From assembly GCF_905207245.1 (NCBI RefSeq), contig NZ_CAJLKP010000011.1, positions 1-64,000 on the forward strand: DNA of 64,000 bases, written 5' to 3'. Shown here one piece after another: positions 42,977 to 52,086 of the stretch. Positions within the stretch are counted from its first letter, which is position 1, and each line of letters opens with the position of its first letter. Source of the DNA: an uncultured Bacteroides sp. GTDB taxonomy: Bacteria > Bacteroidota > Bacteroidia > Bacteroidales > Bacteroidaceae. Made by a program: the position numbers and the translations under genes. The notes under the pieces were generated by a model. It made no database searches. It saw nothing but the letters and a program-made list of their open reading frames with translations, and was not told the origin of the DNA.

Positions 42977-44644
42977 ATGAAACATAAGTTGACATTACTG
43001 CTGGGGTTGTTCTTTCTGCTCTCGGCTTTCACAGCGGACAAACCTGTGATTACTATTTTTATGATTGGTGACTCCACTATGGCTGATAAGTCACTGACAG
43101 GTGGGAACCCCGAACGTGGCTGGGGACAGATGCTACCCGGATATCTTTCTGAGGAAATTCGTGTGGATAACCATGCTGTGAATGGACGCAGTTCCAAGAG
43201 CTTTATTGATGAAGGGCGATGGGAGAAGGTGATTTCGCAGGTGAAGAAGGGGGATTATGTATTTATCCAGTTCGGGCACAATGATGAAAAGTCGGACCCA
43301 AAACGATACACGGCACCGGGTAGCACTTTTGATGAGAATCTGAAACGCTTTGTGAACGAGACGCGTGCCAAAGGTGGCATTCCGGTTTTGTTTAATTCCA
43401 TTGTGCGTCGTAACTTCGGTACGGCAGACGGAAACAAATTGATTGATACGCACGGAGCTTACTTGGACTCTCCGCGAAATGTGGCAAAAGAGTTGGGTGT
43501 GGCATTTGTGGATATGAATAAGGTTACTCATGACCTTGTGGAGGGCATGGGTCCGGTAGAGTCTAAGAAATTATTCATGTGGGTATCTGCTAATCAGGTT
43601 GCCGCCATACCGAAAGGTCGCGAAGATAACACGCACCTGAATATTTATGGTGGACGTGTTGTGGCTGGTCTGGCTATAGATGCGATTGTTAAAGAAGTTC
43701 CGGAATTGGCGAAATATGTTCGCCACTATGAGTTCGTGGTGGCACAGGATGGAAGCGGAGATTTCTTTACGGTACAGGAGGCTATTGATGCCGTGCCTGA
43801 TTTCCGTAAGAATGTGCGCACTACGATACTGGTTCGCAAAGGTGTGTATAAAGAAAAAATCGTAGTTCCGGAAAGCAAGATCAATATTTCCCTGATTGGG
43901 CAAGAGGGAGCGGTGCTTTCCTATGACGATTATGCGCAGAAGAAGAATTGCTTCGGTGAGGAAAAAGGGACTTCCGGATCATCTTCCTGTTATATTTATG
44001 CTCCCGATTTTTATGTAGAGAATATCACGTTCGAAAATTCTTCCGGACCGGTAGGGCAGGCTGTAGCCTGTTTTGTGAGTGCTGATCGCGTTTATTTCAA
44101 GAACTGCCGTTTCCTCGGTTTCCAGGATACGCTCTATACTTATGGAAAAGATTGTCGTCAGTACTATGAAGATTGCTACGTAGAAGGTACGGTGGATTTC
44201 ATTTTCGGTTGGTCTACGGCAGTGTTCAACCGTTGCCATATCCATAGCAAAAGAGGTGGTTATGTGACGGCGCCTTCTACTGATCAGGGGCAGAAGTATG
44301 GCTATGTATTTTATGATTGTCGGCTGACGGCTGATGAGGGCGTAACGGAGGTGTATCTCTCACGTCCCTGGCGTTCGTATGCGCAGGCTGTCTTTATCCG
44401 TTGCAATTTAGGTAAGCATATCGTTCCTGCCGGTTGGAATAATTGGGGGAAGAAAGAGGCTGAGAAGACGGTGTTTTATGCTGAATATGAAAGTACGGGC
44501 GAAGGAGCCGATCCGAAAGCGCGTGCACCTTTCTCCCATCAACTGAAAAACACCAAAGGTTATGAAATAGAAACCGTACTTGCCGGAAACGACGGATGGA
44601 ATCCGGTGAAAAACGGTAATGAACTATTGGATATAAAACGCTGA
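42977..44644 (+). CDS. CE12 acetylesterase fused to CE8 pectin methylesterase
   Basis: This 555-residue exported protein has a signal ending at SAFTADK. The N-terminal SGNH domain (about 25-245) has the Ser in IGDSTMADKS (about 32), the Gly/Asn blocks NHAVNGRSSKSF and FQFGHNDEKSDP-like IQFGHNDEK, and the Asp-x-x-His in EDNTHLNIYG (about 217). That pattern marks CE12 rhamnogalacturonan acetylesterases. The C-terminal CE8 domain (about 250-540) has DGSGDFFTVQEAID, the acid/base Asp in FQDTLYTYG (about 382), the nucleophile in TVDFIFGWS (about 407) and LSRPWRSY (about 462), where Gly of the usual LGRPW is Ser. It removes acetyl and methyl groups from pectin so that lyases and GH105 can act. It is followed by the CE7-like gene after 44 bases. 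Confidence 0.93.
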   Translation: MKHKLTLLLGLFFLLSAFTADKPVITIFMIGDSTMADKSLTGGNPERGWGQMLPGYLSEEIRVDNHAVNGRSSKSFIDEGRWEKVISQVKKGDYVFIQFGHNDEKSDPKRYTAPGSTFDENLKRFVNETRAKGGIPVLFNSIVRRNFGTADGNKLIDTHGAYLDSPRNVAKELGVAFVDMNKVTHDLVEGMGPVESKKLFMWVSANQVAAIPKGREDNTHLNIYGGRVVAGLAIDAIVKEVPELAKYVRHYEFVVAQDGSGDFFTVQEAIDAVPDFRKNVRTTILVRKGVYKEKIVVPESKINISLIGQEGAVLSYDDYAQKKNCFGEEKGTSGSSSCYIYAPDFYVENITFENSSGPVGQAVACFVSADRVYFKNCRFLGFQDTLYTYGKDCRQYYEDCYVEGTVDFIFGWSTAVFNRCHIHSKRGGYVTAPSTDQGQKYGYVFYDCRLTADEGVTEVYLSRPWRSYAQAVFIRCNLGKHIVPAGWNNWGKKEAEKTVFYAEYESTGEGADPKARAPFSHQLKNTKGYEIETVLAGNDGWNPVKNGNELLDIKR

Positions 44645-44688
44645 TTAGAACTGAAATCAATTAGAAATTAGAAAAACATTAGAATACA

Positions 44689-46005
44689 ATGATGAAGAAG
44701 AACTTATTGGTACTGTTATTTGCTCTGTTATTTCCTCTGTCGTTTGTTATCGCGGAGAACTACCCGTACCGGAGCGATGTGCTTTGGGTTACTGTGCCCA
44801 ATCATGCTGATTGGATTTATAAGATCGGAGAAAGAGCTACGGTTGAAGTGCAATTCTATAAATATGGTATTCCACAGGATGGCGTGACCGTATCTTATGA
44901 GATAGGCGGAGATATGATGCCTGCTGAAACCTCTGGTTCTGTTACCTTGAAAAAAGGTAAAGCCGTAATTCCTATCGGAACAATGAAAGAACCGGGCTTT
45001 CGCGACTGCCGGATGACGGCAACCGTGGATGGAAAGAGTTATAAGCATCATGTGAAAGTCGGTTTCTCTCCGGAAAACATCAAGCCTTATACGCAGATGC
45101 CCAAAGACTTCAATGAATTCTGGGATAACAATAAAGCGGAAGCTGCCAAGTATCCATTGACTTATACGAAAGAACTGGCAAAAGAATATTGCACAGATAA
45201 AGTGGATTGTTACTTTATTAAGTTAATGCTGAATAATCGTGGACAGGGTATTTATGGCTATCTTTTTTACCCGAAAAACGCAGCGAAAGGCTCTTGTCCG
45301 GTTGTGCTTTGTCCTCCGGGAGCAGGTATCAAAACCATCAAGGAACCTCTGCGCCATAAGTATTATGCGGAAGAAGGATGCATCCGTTTTGAAATCGAGA
45401 TACATGGACTGAACCCGACAATGTCTGAGGAAGAATTCAAAGAAATCAGTAATGCCTTTAACGGTAGAGAAAACGGTTATCTGAACAATGGGCTGGATAA
45501 TCGTGATAATTATTATATGAAGCGTGTTTATCTGGGGTGTGTGCGTAGCATTGATCTGCTGACTTCTTTGCCGGAATGGGATGGCAAGAATGTCATTGTC
45601 CAGGGTGGCAGTCAGGGTGGAGCCTTAGCTCTGATTACTACTGGTTTGGATAACCGTGTTACTGCTTGTGTTGCCAATCATCCTGCTTTGAGTGATATGG
45701 CCGGTTATAAAGCCGGACGTGCAGGTGGTTACCCCCACTTCTTCCGGACAGAAGGTATGGATACCCCTGATAAGCTGAAGACAATGGCATATTATGATGT
45801 GGTGAATTTCGCCCGTTTGATAAAGGTGCCTACTTACATAACCTGGGGATACAATGACGATGTATGCCCGCCGACCACCAGCTATGCTGTTTATAATACA
45901 CTGGATTGTCCGAAGGAAGCTTTGATAACTCCGATTAATGAACACTGGACTTCCAATGATACGGAATACGGGCAGTTGAAGTGGATATTGAAACACCTGA
46001 AATAA
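44689..46005 (+). CDS. CE7-like acetylesterase (AXE1 family)
   Basis: This 438-residue exported protein (signal MMKKNLLVLLFALLFPLSFVIA) has an N-terminal beta-sandwich of about 120 residues (KIGERATVEVQFYKYG). An alpha/beta hydrolase follows, starting QMPKDFNEFWDNNKAEAAK, typical of AXE1/CE7 proteins. The nucleophile Ser is in VQGGSQGGALAL (about 308), the Asp is in WGYNDDVCPP and the His is in NEHWTSN. CE7 enzymes deacetylate xylo- and other short oligosaccharides. Beside CE12 and CE8 it probably removes acetyl groups from pectic fragments. The start could be either of two adjacent ATGs. Confidence 0.85.
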   Translation: MMKKNLLVLLFALLFPLSFVIAENYPYRSDVLWVTVPNHADWIYKIGERATVEVQFYKYGIPQDGVTVSYEIGGDMMPAETSGSVTLKKGKAVIPIGTMKEPGFRDCRMTATVDGKSYKHHVKVGFSPENIKPYTQMPKDFNEFWDNNKAEAAKYPLTYTKELAKEYCTDKVDCYFIKLMLNNRGQGIYGYLFYPKNAAKGSCPVVLCPPGAGIKTIKEPLRHKYYAEEGCIRFEIEIHGLNPTMSEEEFKEISNAFNGRENGYLNNGLDNRDNYYMKRVYLGCVRSIDLLTSLPEWDGKNVIVQGGSQGGALALITTGLDNRVTACVANHPALSDMAGYKAGRAGGYPHFFRTEGMDTPDKLKTMAYYDVVNFARLIKVPTYITWGYNDDVCPPTTSYAVYNTLDCPKEALITPINEHWTSNDTEYGQLKWILKHLK

Positions 46006-46028
46006 GCAGGAATTATTCTATGTTCTTT

Positions 46029-46074
46029 CCTCTCTGGTATACTTTCTTTGAGAATATATCGGAGAGGATTTTTT
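46029..46074 (+). terminator. Terminator after the CE7-like gene
   Basis: CCTCTC (46029-46034) pairs with GAGAGG (46062-46067), with partial pairing of the inner TATACTTTC and GAGAATATA, followed by a T-rich run (ATTTTTTATA). It begins about two dozen bases after the stop codon and separates the esterase genes from susC. Confidence 0.65.
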
Positions 46075-46318
46075 ATAAACCTCTCTGTTGTAAAATAAAC
46101 GATTGCCGAGGGGGAAAAAGTGTAGAAAATATGTGGAATAATTGTTTAAAGCCCCTCTATAAAGGCATTCCGAGCCAGTTGGACTATTTTTTTAACCGAT
46201 TTGAGCATATTTTTCACCTTAAAAATCAAGATAATCCCCTCCTTTGCATGGCAAGGTGAAAGACAAAACCTTATAGAGAAACTTTGAATCTTTATTTATT
46301 AACTCCAAATGTATTAAT
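46075..46318 (+). other. susC leader with hairpin
   Basis: No gene is seen. TTTCACCTT (46212-46220) and AAGGTGAAA (46253-46261) form a perfect 9-bp inverted repeat that may fold in the susC leader RNA. The susC promoter and the site for a hybrid two-component regulator should be here, but no exact TAnnTTTG box is visible. Confidence 0.4.
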
Positions 46319-49312
46319 ATGAAAAACAAACTGCATTTTGATTTTAGAAAGTTATGTTTTGTATTGGCATTGATATTGACACAATGCCTGTACGCACAAA
46401 ACAAGACGATTACTGGAACGGTGACTGACTCGAAGCAAGAACCGCTGATTGGTGTGAATGTCACGGTGAAGGGTAATTCAAGCGTAGGAACAATTACCGA
46501 TATGGATGGTAAGTATACTTTGCCGGTTCCCTCAGGAAAAATCACTCTTGTGTTTTCTTATATAGGATATGTGGCACAAGAAATTGTGGTAGGTTCACAG
46601 AGTACGATTGATGTAGTACTGCTGGATGATGCCCAGGCTTTGGAAGAAGTAGTGGTGGTAGGCTACGGTACGATGAAAAAATCTGATTTAACCGGTTCAG
46701 TCTCTTCCATTAGTAGCGATCGGTTTAAAGTAGGTACCGATTTGAGTCCTCAGCAATTAATGCAGGGTGCCTTTTCCGGTGTAAATATCAGCCAGAATAG
46801 CGGTAAGCCCGGTGGCTCTAATACCATCCGTGTTCGTGGAGGTACATCCATCTCTGCTTCCAATGATCCATTATATGTAATTGATGGCGTACCTATTAAT
46901 AGCTCTGCCGGTGTAAGTTCCAGCCACATTGCTTCCAATGGTAGCAATACGGACTTCTTCGATCAGGAGTCGGCGAATCCCTTGGCTTCTATTAACCCTA
47001 ATGACATTGAATCCATCAATATTCTGAAGGATGCTTCCGCTACTGCCATTTATGGTTCCCGTGGCGCTAATGGAGTCATTATGATTACTACCAAGAAAGG
47101 CAAGAAGGGAGTTAAGCAATTGGACTATAGCTATAGTTTAGGTATTTCTAATGTGAGCAATAAGCTGGATGTATTGACTGGTGATGAATACCGTAAGGTA
47201 GTGAATGATTTAGGGCTGACATTGGATGATAAAGGTGATAATGCAGACTGGCAAGACCGTATTTTTCGTACGGCAATTTCTCAGAACCATTACCTTTCTT
47301 TTATGAGCGGGGGTGAGGATACAAATTACCGGGCATCTTTGGGGTACAGTGATCAGGAAGGCGTCATGTTAGGTTCCGGTATGACCAGTGCCAATGCCCG
47401 CATGAATATTAATCATACGGCACTGGATGGCAAACTGAAACTGAGCATGAACTTGAACTATGGTGAAACAAATGCAGACCAGGCACCGGTATCCAATACG
47501 GTTGGTAGTGAAATGGGAAGTAGCATGCTGTACGAAGCCTATGTCTTTAATCCTACTTATCCGGTCTATAATGATGAAGGTGATTTCAATGATGTACCTC
47601 CTTATCGTGTCAACCCGGTGTCTTTTGCATCGGAGATTCTGGATGAACGTAAGAACAGGAAATTTCTGGGTAATCTGACTGCAGACTGGAATTTCTATAA
47701 ACCTTTCACATTTCAGGTGAATCTGGGCTACACTTATAATTCGATTGAGCGTAACTCCTATATATCCAAGAGCAACCTGCTTGGCAATGGTAATGGCGGC
47801 TACGTCAGCGTGCAAAAGCTGCAAGATTATTCTAAATTGCTGGAAACTATCCTGAAGTATAATCAGAAGTTCGGCAAACACTCTATTGATGCCATGTTGG
47901 GTTATTCTTACCAATATTTTTATGATGAAGGTAACCATACCCGTGCCTATGGCTTTTTGTCTGATACATTCAAGTGGTATAGCCTTGCTGCGGCAAAGAC
48001 GGTGGAGAGCATAAGCAGCTTTGCCGAAAGCAATACGCTGATATCTATGTATGGCCGTATAAACTATAATTATGGAGATAAATACCTGTTTACTGCTACT
48101 GTACGTCGTGATGGTTCCAGCCGTTTTGGTGCCGACCACAAGTGGGGCGTTTTTCCTTCGGCAGCAGCTTCCTGGAGAATTTCTCAAGAAGAATTCTATC
48201 ATAGCGATATTCTTACCGACCTGAAACTGCGTGTCAGCTATGGTATCACAGGTAATCAGGAAATAGGTAACTACAATTCTCTGAATACGCTGGGAGCCAG
48301 CACTAACGGATATTTGGTAGGCGGTGAAAAAGTGACTATTGTATTGCCGCAACAATACTCCAATCCGGATATAAAGTGGGAACAGACTGCGCAGACGGAT
48401 ATAGGTCTGGATTTCGGACTTTTCAACGGAAGAATTCATGGTAGTATTGATTATTACTATAAGAAAACCACCGATTTGTTGCTTTCCGTAGCAGTTCCTT
48501 CTCCGTCTTTGATTACTTCGCAGATTGCCAATGTAGGTTCAGTAAAGAATCAGGGTATTGAGATTGATTTAGGATTCGGTGTGCTGCGTACAAAGGACTT
48601 CTCATGGGATGTAAATATGAACTTCAGTCGTAATAAGAATGAGTTGATAAGTCTGTCGAATGATAAGTGGACCGGGGAAAATATGAAGGTGGCTCCTTGC
48701 CAGGGGCAGGGTCTTTCCGGGTCTTATGCCCAGTTGGTTATGCCGGGGCAACCTTTGGGAACTTTCTATGGAAAGAAGTTCATTGGTATCAAGGATGGAA
48801 AAGAACAATTTGCCAATGATGGTGAGTCTGAAATCATCGGTTGCGCACAGCCCGACTTTACATACGGCATCTCTACTACTTTGCGCTATAAAAACTGGAG
48901 CCTGAGTATGAATCTGCGTGGTAGTGTAGGCAATGATGTATATAACTGTACGGCAAATAACCTCTCTTATCTGAATAACCTGCCGGGTAGAAATGTATTG
49001 AAAGAAGCTGTGACCGCCGGTGTGAGTCGTGAAGAAGCCAAAGTGTTCTCTTCCAGATTTATAGAAGATGGTTCATTCCTGCGTATGGACAATCTCTCTT
49101 TGGGCTATGATTTCAGTTTCAAACCGTTGCGCATTACCCGTGCACGTGTGTTTGTTTCCGGTCAGAACCTGTTCACCATTACTGGATATTCCGGTCTGGA
49201 TCCTGAAGTAAACTCCGAAGTTTCCAGAACCGGTGTGGCTCCGATGGGTATCGACTATCTGAGTTATCCGAAAGCACGTACTTTCACAATGGGTATCAAC
49301 GTTTCATTTTAA
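46319..49312 (+). CDS. SusC-like TonB-dependent outer-membrane transporter
   Basis: This 997-residue protein has a signal ending at CLYAQN and then a carboxypeptidase-regulatory-like domain (ITGTVTDSKQEPLIGVNVTV). A TonB-box-like EEVVVVGYGTMKKSDLTGSV, the plug (RVRGGTSISASNDPLYVIDG) and the outer-membrane barrel ending KARTFTMGINVSF follow. It takes up pectic oligosaccharides together with the SusD protein 20 bases downstream. The SusD and a CE19-like esterase gene follow in the same direction, an apparent three-gene operon. Confidence 0.94.
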   Translation: MKNKLHFDFRKLCFVLALILTQCLYAQNKTITGTVTDSKQEPLIGVNVTVKGNSSVGTITDMDGKYTLPVPSGKITLVFSYIGYVAQEIVVGSQSTIDVVLLDDAQALEEVVVVGYGTMKKSDLTGSVSSISSDRFKVGTDLSPQQLMQGAFSGVNISQNSGKPGGSNTIRVRGGTSISASNDPLYVIDGVPINSSAGVSSSHIASNGSNTDFFDQESANPLASINPNDIESINILKDASATAIYGSRGANGVIMITTKKGKKGVKQLDYSYSLGISNVSNKLDVLTGDEYRKVVNDLGLTLDDKGDNADWQDRIFRTAISQNHYLSFMSGGEDTNYRASLGYSDQEGVMLGSGMTSANARMNINHTALDGKLKLSMNLNYGETNADQAPVSNTVGSEMGSSMLYEAYVFNPTYPVYNDEGDFNDVPPYRVNPVSFASEILDERKNRKFLGNLTADWNFYKPFTFQVNLGYTYNSIERNSYISKSNLLGNGNGGYVSVQKLQDYSKLLETILKYNQKFGKHSIDAMLGYSYQYFYDEGNHTRAYGFLSDTFKWYSLAAAKTVESISSFAESNTLISMYGRINYNYGDKYLFTATVRRDGSSRFGADHKWGVFPSAAASWRISQEEFYHSDILTDLKLRVSYGITGNQEIGNYNSLNTLGASTNGYLVGGEKVTIVLPQQYSNPDIKWEQTAQTDIGLDFGLFNGRIHGSIDYYYKKTTDLLLSVAVPSPSLITSQIANVGSVKNQGIEIDLGFGVLRTKDFSWDVNMNFSRNKNELISLSNDKWTGENMKVAPCQGQGLSGSYAQLVMPGQPLGTFYGKKFIGIKDGKEQFANDGESEIIGCAQPDFTYGISTTLRYKNWSLSMNLRGSVGNDVYNCTANNLSYLNNLPGRNVLKEAVTAGVSREEAKVFSSRFIEDGSFLRMDNLSLGYDFSFKPLRITRARVFVSGQNLFTITGYSGLDPEVNSEVSRTGVAPMGIDYLSYPKARTFTMGINVSF

Positions 49313-49332
49313 CCTTAATTTATTATCAGAAG

Positions 49333-50865
49333 ATGAAAACAAGAAGAATATTTAAAAGCATAGTTGCCTGTGGCGTCGGAATCAGTATGTTGTCCGGTTG
49401 CCTTAATCTGGATGAAGAATTATATGGCAGACTTTCTCCTGAGACCTATTATCAGACAGAAGAAGAAGCTCTCTCTTCTGTAGTCGGTGTATATCAATAT
49501 CTGGCATATATGTCCAGGGCAGGCGGTGATGGCTGGCGAATAGGAGAGTTTGGAACGGATGAGTTTTTCTGTCCGGGGCGTGCCAGTGGTGGTTGGTATG
49601 ACGAAGGTAATATGCAGATAATGGCGCATAAGATAACACCGGACAATGCCCGTCTTGAGACCTGCTGGGGAACCTATTTGTTTCCGGGAATCGGTGCTGC
49701 CAATGCTGTGATAGCCAGTATGGAGTCCTCTCCCATGAAAGATGATTTGAAAGCCTTGATTGCAGAGACACGGGCTCTTCGTGCCTACGGATATTATTAT
49801 GCGATGGATTATTTCGGAAATGTTCCTCTTTTCACAGGAGCTAAAGTGGACGCGAATGATTTGCCGAAAACGGCATCCAGAAAGGAAGTTTATGAATTCG
49901 TGGTGAAAGAGTTTACAGAGGCGGCTGCGGAGTTGCCTTCCATTAAAGAAGTGAATCGTGCTGCTTATTATCCCCGTTTGACAAAAGAGGCGGTATATAC
50001 AGCGTTAGCTTCCGTCTACCTGAATGCTGAGGTGTATGCCGGCGAGGCTCATTGGGCTGATGTGGTGACGATGTGTAATCATGTTATCGGAACAAATGCC
50101 TATTCCTTGGAAAATAAAGTGGGAGACTGTTTCCTTGCCACCAACGAAGCAAACTCGTCGGAAGTCATTTCTTCCTTTGCAGTAGACCCGTCGAAAGGTG
50201 TGGATGGAAATGAGTTTATACTTTATACTCAGCATGCCCTCGACCAGAAAAAGTATAACTTATCTTTTGCTCCGGCCAATGGATATTGCTTCACTGATGA
50301 TGCCTTGAAGAGATATGAAGAAGGTGATGAACGGCTGGAACTTCTGGAATACGGACCTCAGTATTATCAGGATGGAGTGACTCCGCTATGCGATGATAAA
50401 GGTACTCAACTCGTACTGACAACTATCAAAGATATGGTTGCCGCACAGGATAATGAAGGCTACCGGGTATTGAAATATTCACCGATAGGTGTAGCATGGT
50501 CCGGCAGTAAAGCGGATAATGATTATATTTTGGAACGCTATTCCAATGTTCTTCTTATGAAGGCTGAGGCTTTGTTCAGGCAAGGAATACAGTTGGACGA
50601 AGCACTCGAATTGGTCAATCAGGTGCGTCGGCGCAGCGGAGTGGCCGATTGGGATGAACTGACCCTGAAAAAGATAGAAGAAGAACGAGCCCGTGAATTC
50701 ATCTGGGAGAATCAACGCCGCCGTGATATGATTCGTTTTGGATCTTACTTCACAGATACCTGGTTCTATAAAACCGGCGTTACGGAAGAGTGGAGGGGAA
50801 TTTATCCGATACCTGCCATTCAGTTGAATAATAATCCTAATTTGAAACAAAATCCGAATTATTAA
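49333..50865 (+). CDS. SusD/RagB-family glycan-binding lipoprotein
   Basis: This 510-residue lipoprotein (lipobox in VGISMLSGCLNLDEELYG) shows SusD marks: LSPETYYQTEEEALSSVVGV, ALIAETRALRAYGYYYAMDY, EERAREFIWENQRRRDMIRF and the closing GIYPIPAIQLNNNPNLKQNP. It is the surface partner of the SusC just upstream. It is clearly different from the SusD at 24787-26433, so the two loci bind different glycans. Confidence 0.94.
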   Translation: MKTRRIFKSIVACGVGISMLSGCLNLDEELYGRLSPETYYQTEEEALSSVVGVYQYLAYMSRAGGDGWRIGEFGTDEFFCPGRASGGWYDEGNMQIMAHKITPDNARLETCWGTYLFPGIGAANAVIASMESSPMKDDLKALIAETRALRAYGYYYAMDYFGNVPLFTGAKVDANDLPKTASRKEVYEFVVKEFTEAAAELPSIKEVNRAAYYPRLTKEAVYTALASVYLNAEVYAGEAHWADVVTMCNHVIGTNAYSLENKVGDCFLATNEANSSEVISSFAVDPSKGVDGNEFILYTQHALDQKKYNLSFAPANGYCFTDDALKRYEEGDERLELLEYGPQYYQDGVTPLCDDKGTQLVLTTIKDMVAAQDNEGYRVLKYSPIGVAWSGSKADNDYILERYSNVLLMKAEALFRQGIQLDEALELVNQVRRRSGVADWDELTLKKIEEERAREFIWENQRRRDMIRFGSYFTDTWFYKTGVTEEWRGIYPIPAIQLNNNPNLKQNPNY

Positions 50866-50879
50866 TATATGTTTTTGAT

Positions 50880-52022
50880 ATGATAAACAAATTCATTCTT
50901 TGCGTGTTAGGGTTGGTCACTTCGGTGGCCGCCCTTTCTCAGCATTTATCCGGCTACGAGCTGGAAAGAGAGATGCCGGTTTTTCTGGACCAGCTAAAGC
51001 AAGAGTTGACTTACCCTATGGCCTGGGGAAACAGTCCGGTCAAGAACTTTAAGAAATGGCGTAAAAAGGCGCGTAATGCAGTACTGGATGCCATGTTGGC
51101 CCCGCCTCCTTATACTACTGATTATAAGTTGGAGGTAGTTGCGGAAGAACAACGGGATGGGTATAAAGCAAGGAAACTGCGTTTCAACCTGACGGGCTAT
51201 TCGCGTGTGAATGCCTATATGCTGGTTCCTGACGGCGAAGGACCATTTCCGGCAGTTGTACTTCTTCATGACCACGGAGGGCATTATACAATTGGCAAAG
51301 AGAAAATGATTCGTCCCTTCGGTGTGTCTCCCGAGGTGTTGGCTGATGCTGATGCATGGGCTAAACAATGCTATGGTGGGCAATATGTAGGCGATTATCT
51401 GGCGGCTCATGGTTATGTGGTTATCTCTATTGATGCCATATTCTGGGGCGAACGCGGGCGTAAAGAAGGGATTGACGGTGACAGACATATGGCTGTGGCA
51501 GGCAACTTTATGATGTTGGGACGTAGTTGGAGTGCTTTTATGAACTATGAAGATATGTACACCACTGATTTCCTGGCGACATTGCCGGAAGTTGACCCTG
51601 AACGCATCGGCTGTGTGGGCTTCTCCATGGGGGCGTACCGTGCCTGGATGCTTTCGGCGCTGACAGATAAAGTAAAGGCAGGAGCTGCGGTTTGCTGGAT
51701 GGTGACTACGGATTGCCAGTTCTCGTGGGAGTATGGACGCGAAAGAGGAGGGTTTGCCAATATGTTGCCGGGTATCAGACGTTATTTGGATTATCCACAT
51801 ATTGCTTCTATCGCTTGTCCCAAACCCATGTTTTTCCTGAATGGCGAGCATGATAAGTTGTTTCCTCCGGTGGGAGTGAATGCAGCTTTTGCCGAAATGA
51901 GGAAGGTTTGGGAAAGCCGTTCGGCAGGTGATAAACTTGTTACTGAGTTATGGGATATGCCGCATGATTGCGGGATAAAGGTACAGGAAGCTGTTTTGTC
52001 ATTCCTGAATAAAAGTCTGTAA
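50880..52022 (+). CDS. Secreted alpha/beta hydrolase (possible CE19-type pectin esterase)
   Basis: This 380-residue exported protein has a full catalytic triad: Ser in CVGFSMGAYRAWML (about 250), Asp in NGEHDKLFPP and His in DMPHDCGIK. Blocks KLRFNLTGYSRVNAYMLVPD, LLHDHGGHYTIGKEKMIRPF and IDAIFWGERGRKEG are shared almost word for word with the paralogue at 56529-57683. It starts 14 bases after susD. A pectin methylesterase of B. thetaiotaomicron founding CE19 is an alpha/beta hydrolase of this kind, which fits the pectin context. Membership is inference; it could be an acetylesterase. Confidence 0.75.
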   Translation: MINKFILCVLGLVTSVAALSQHLSGYELEREMPVFLDQLKQELTYPMAWGNSPVKNFKKWRKKARNAVLDAMLAPPPYTTDYKLEVVAEEQRDGYKARKLRFNLTGYSRVNAYMLVPDGEGPFPAVVLLHDHGGHYTIGKEKMIRPFGVSPEVLADADAWAKQCYGGQYVGDYLAAHGYVVISIDAIFWGERGRKEGIDGDRHMAVAGNFMMLGRSWSAFMNYEDMYTTDFLATLPEVDPERIGCVGFSMGAYRAWMLSALTDKVKAGAAVCWMVTTDCQFSWEYGRERGGFANMLPGIRRYLDYPHIASIACPKPMFFLNGEHDKLFPPVGVNAAFAEMRKVWESRSAGDKLVTELWDMPHDCGIKVQEAVLSFLNKSL

Positions 52023-52086
52023 ATCAAAGGTTAGTAGCAAGGAAATCTTGCCGCAGCCTTGGCAAAATGCATTCGATAGCCTTTCG

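Noticed and set aside
47369..48439. Long minus-strand open frame (about 356 codons) inside the pectin susC gene
   Set aside because: It is the antisense shadow of a strongly coding gene, is rich in rare-looking Ile/Arg/His runs, has no ribosome site or family resemblance, and overlaps conserved barrel sequence.
50994..51851. Minus-strand open frame opposite the first alpha/beta hydrolase
   Set aside because: Shadow frame; the plus-strand hydrolase has a signal peptide, a full triad and a close paralogue.
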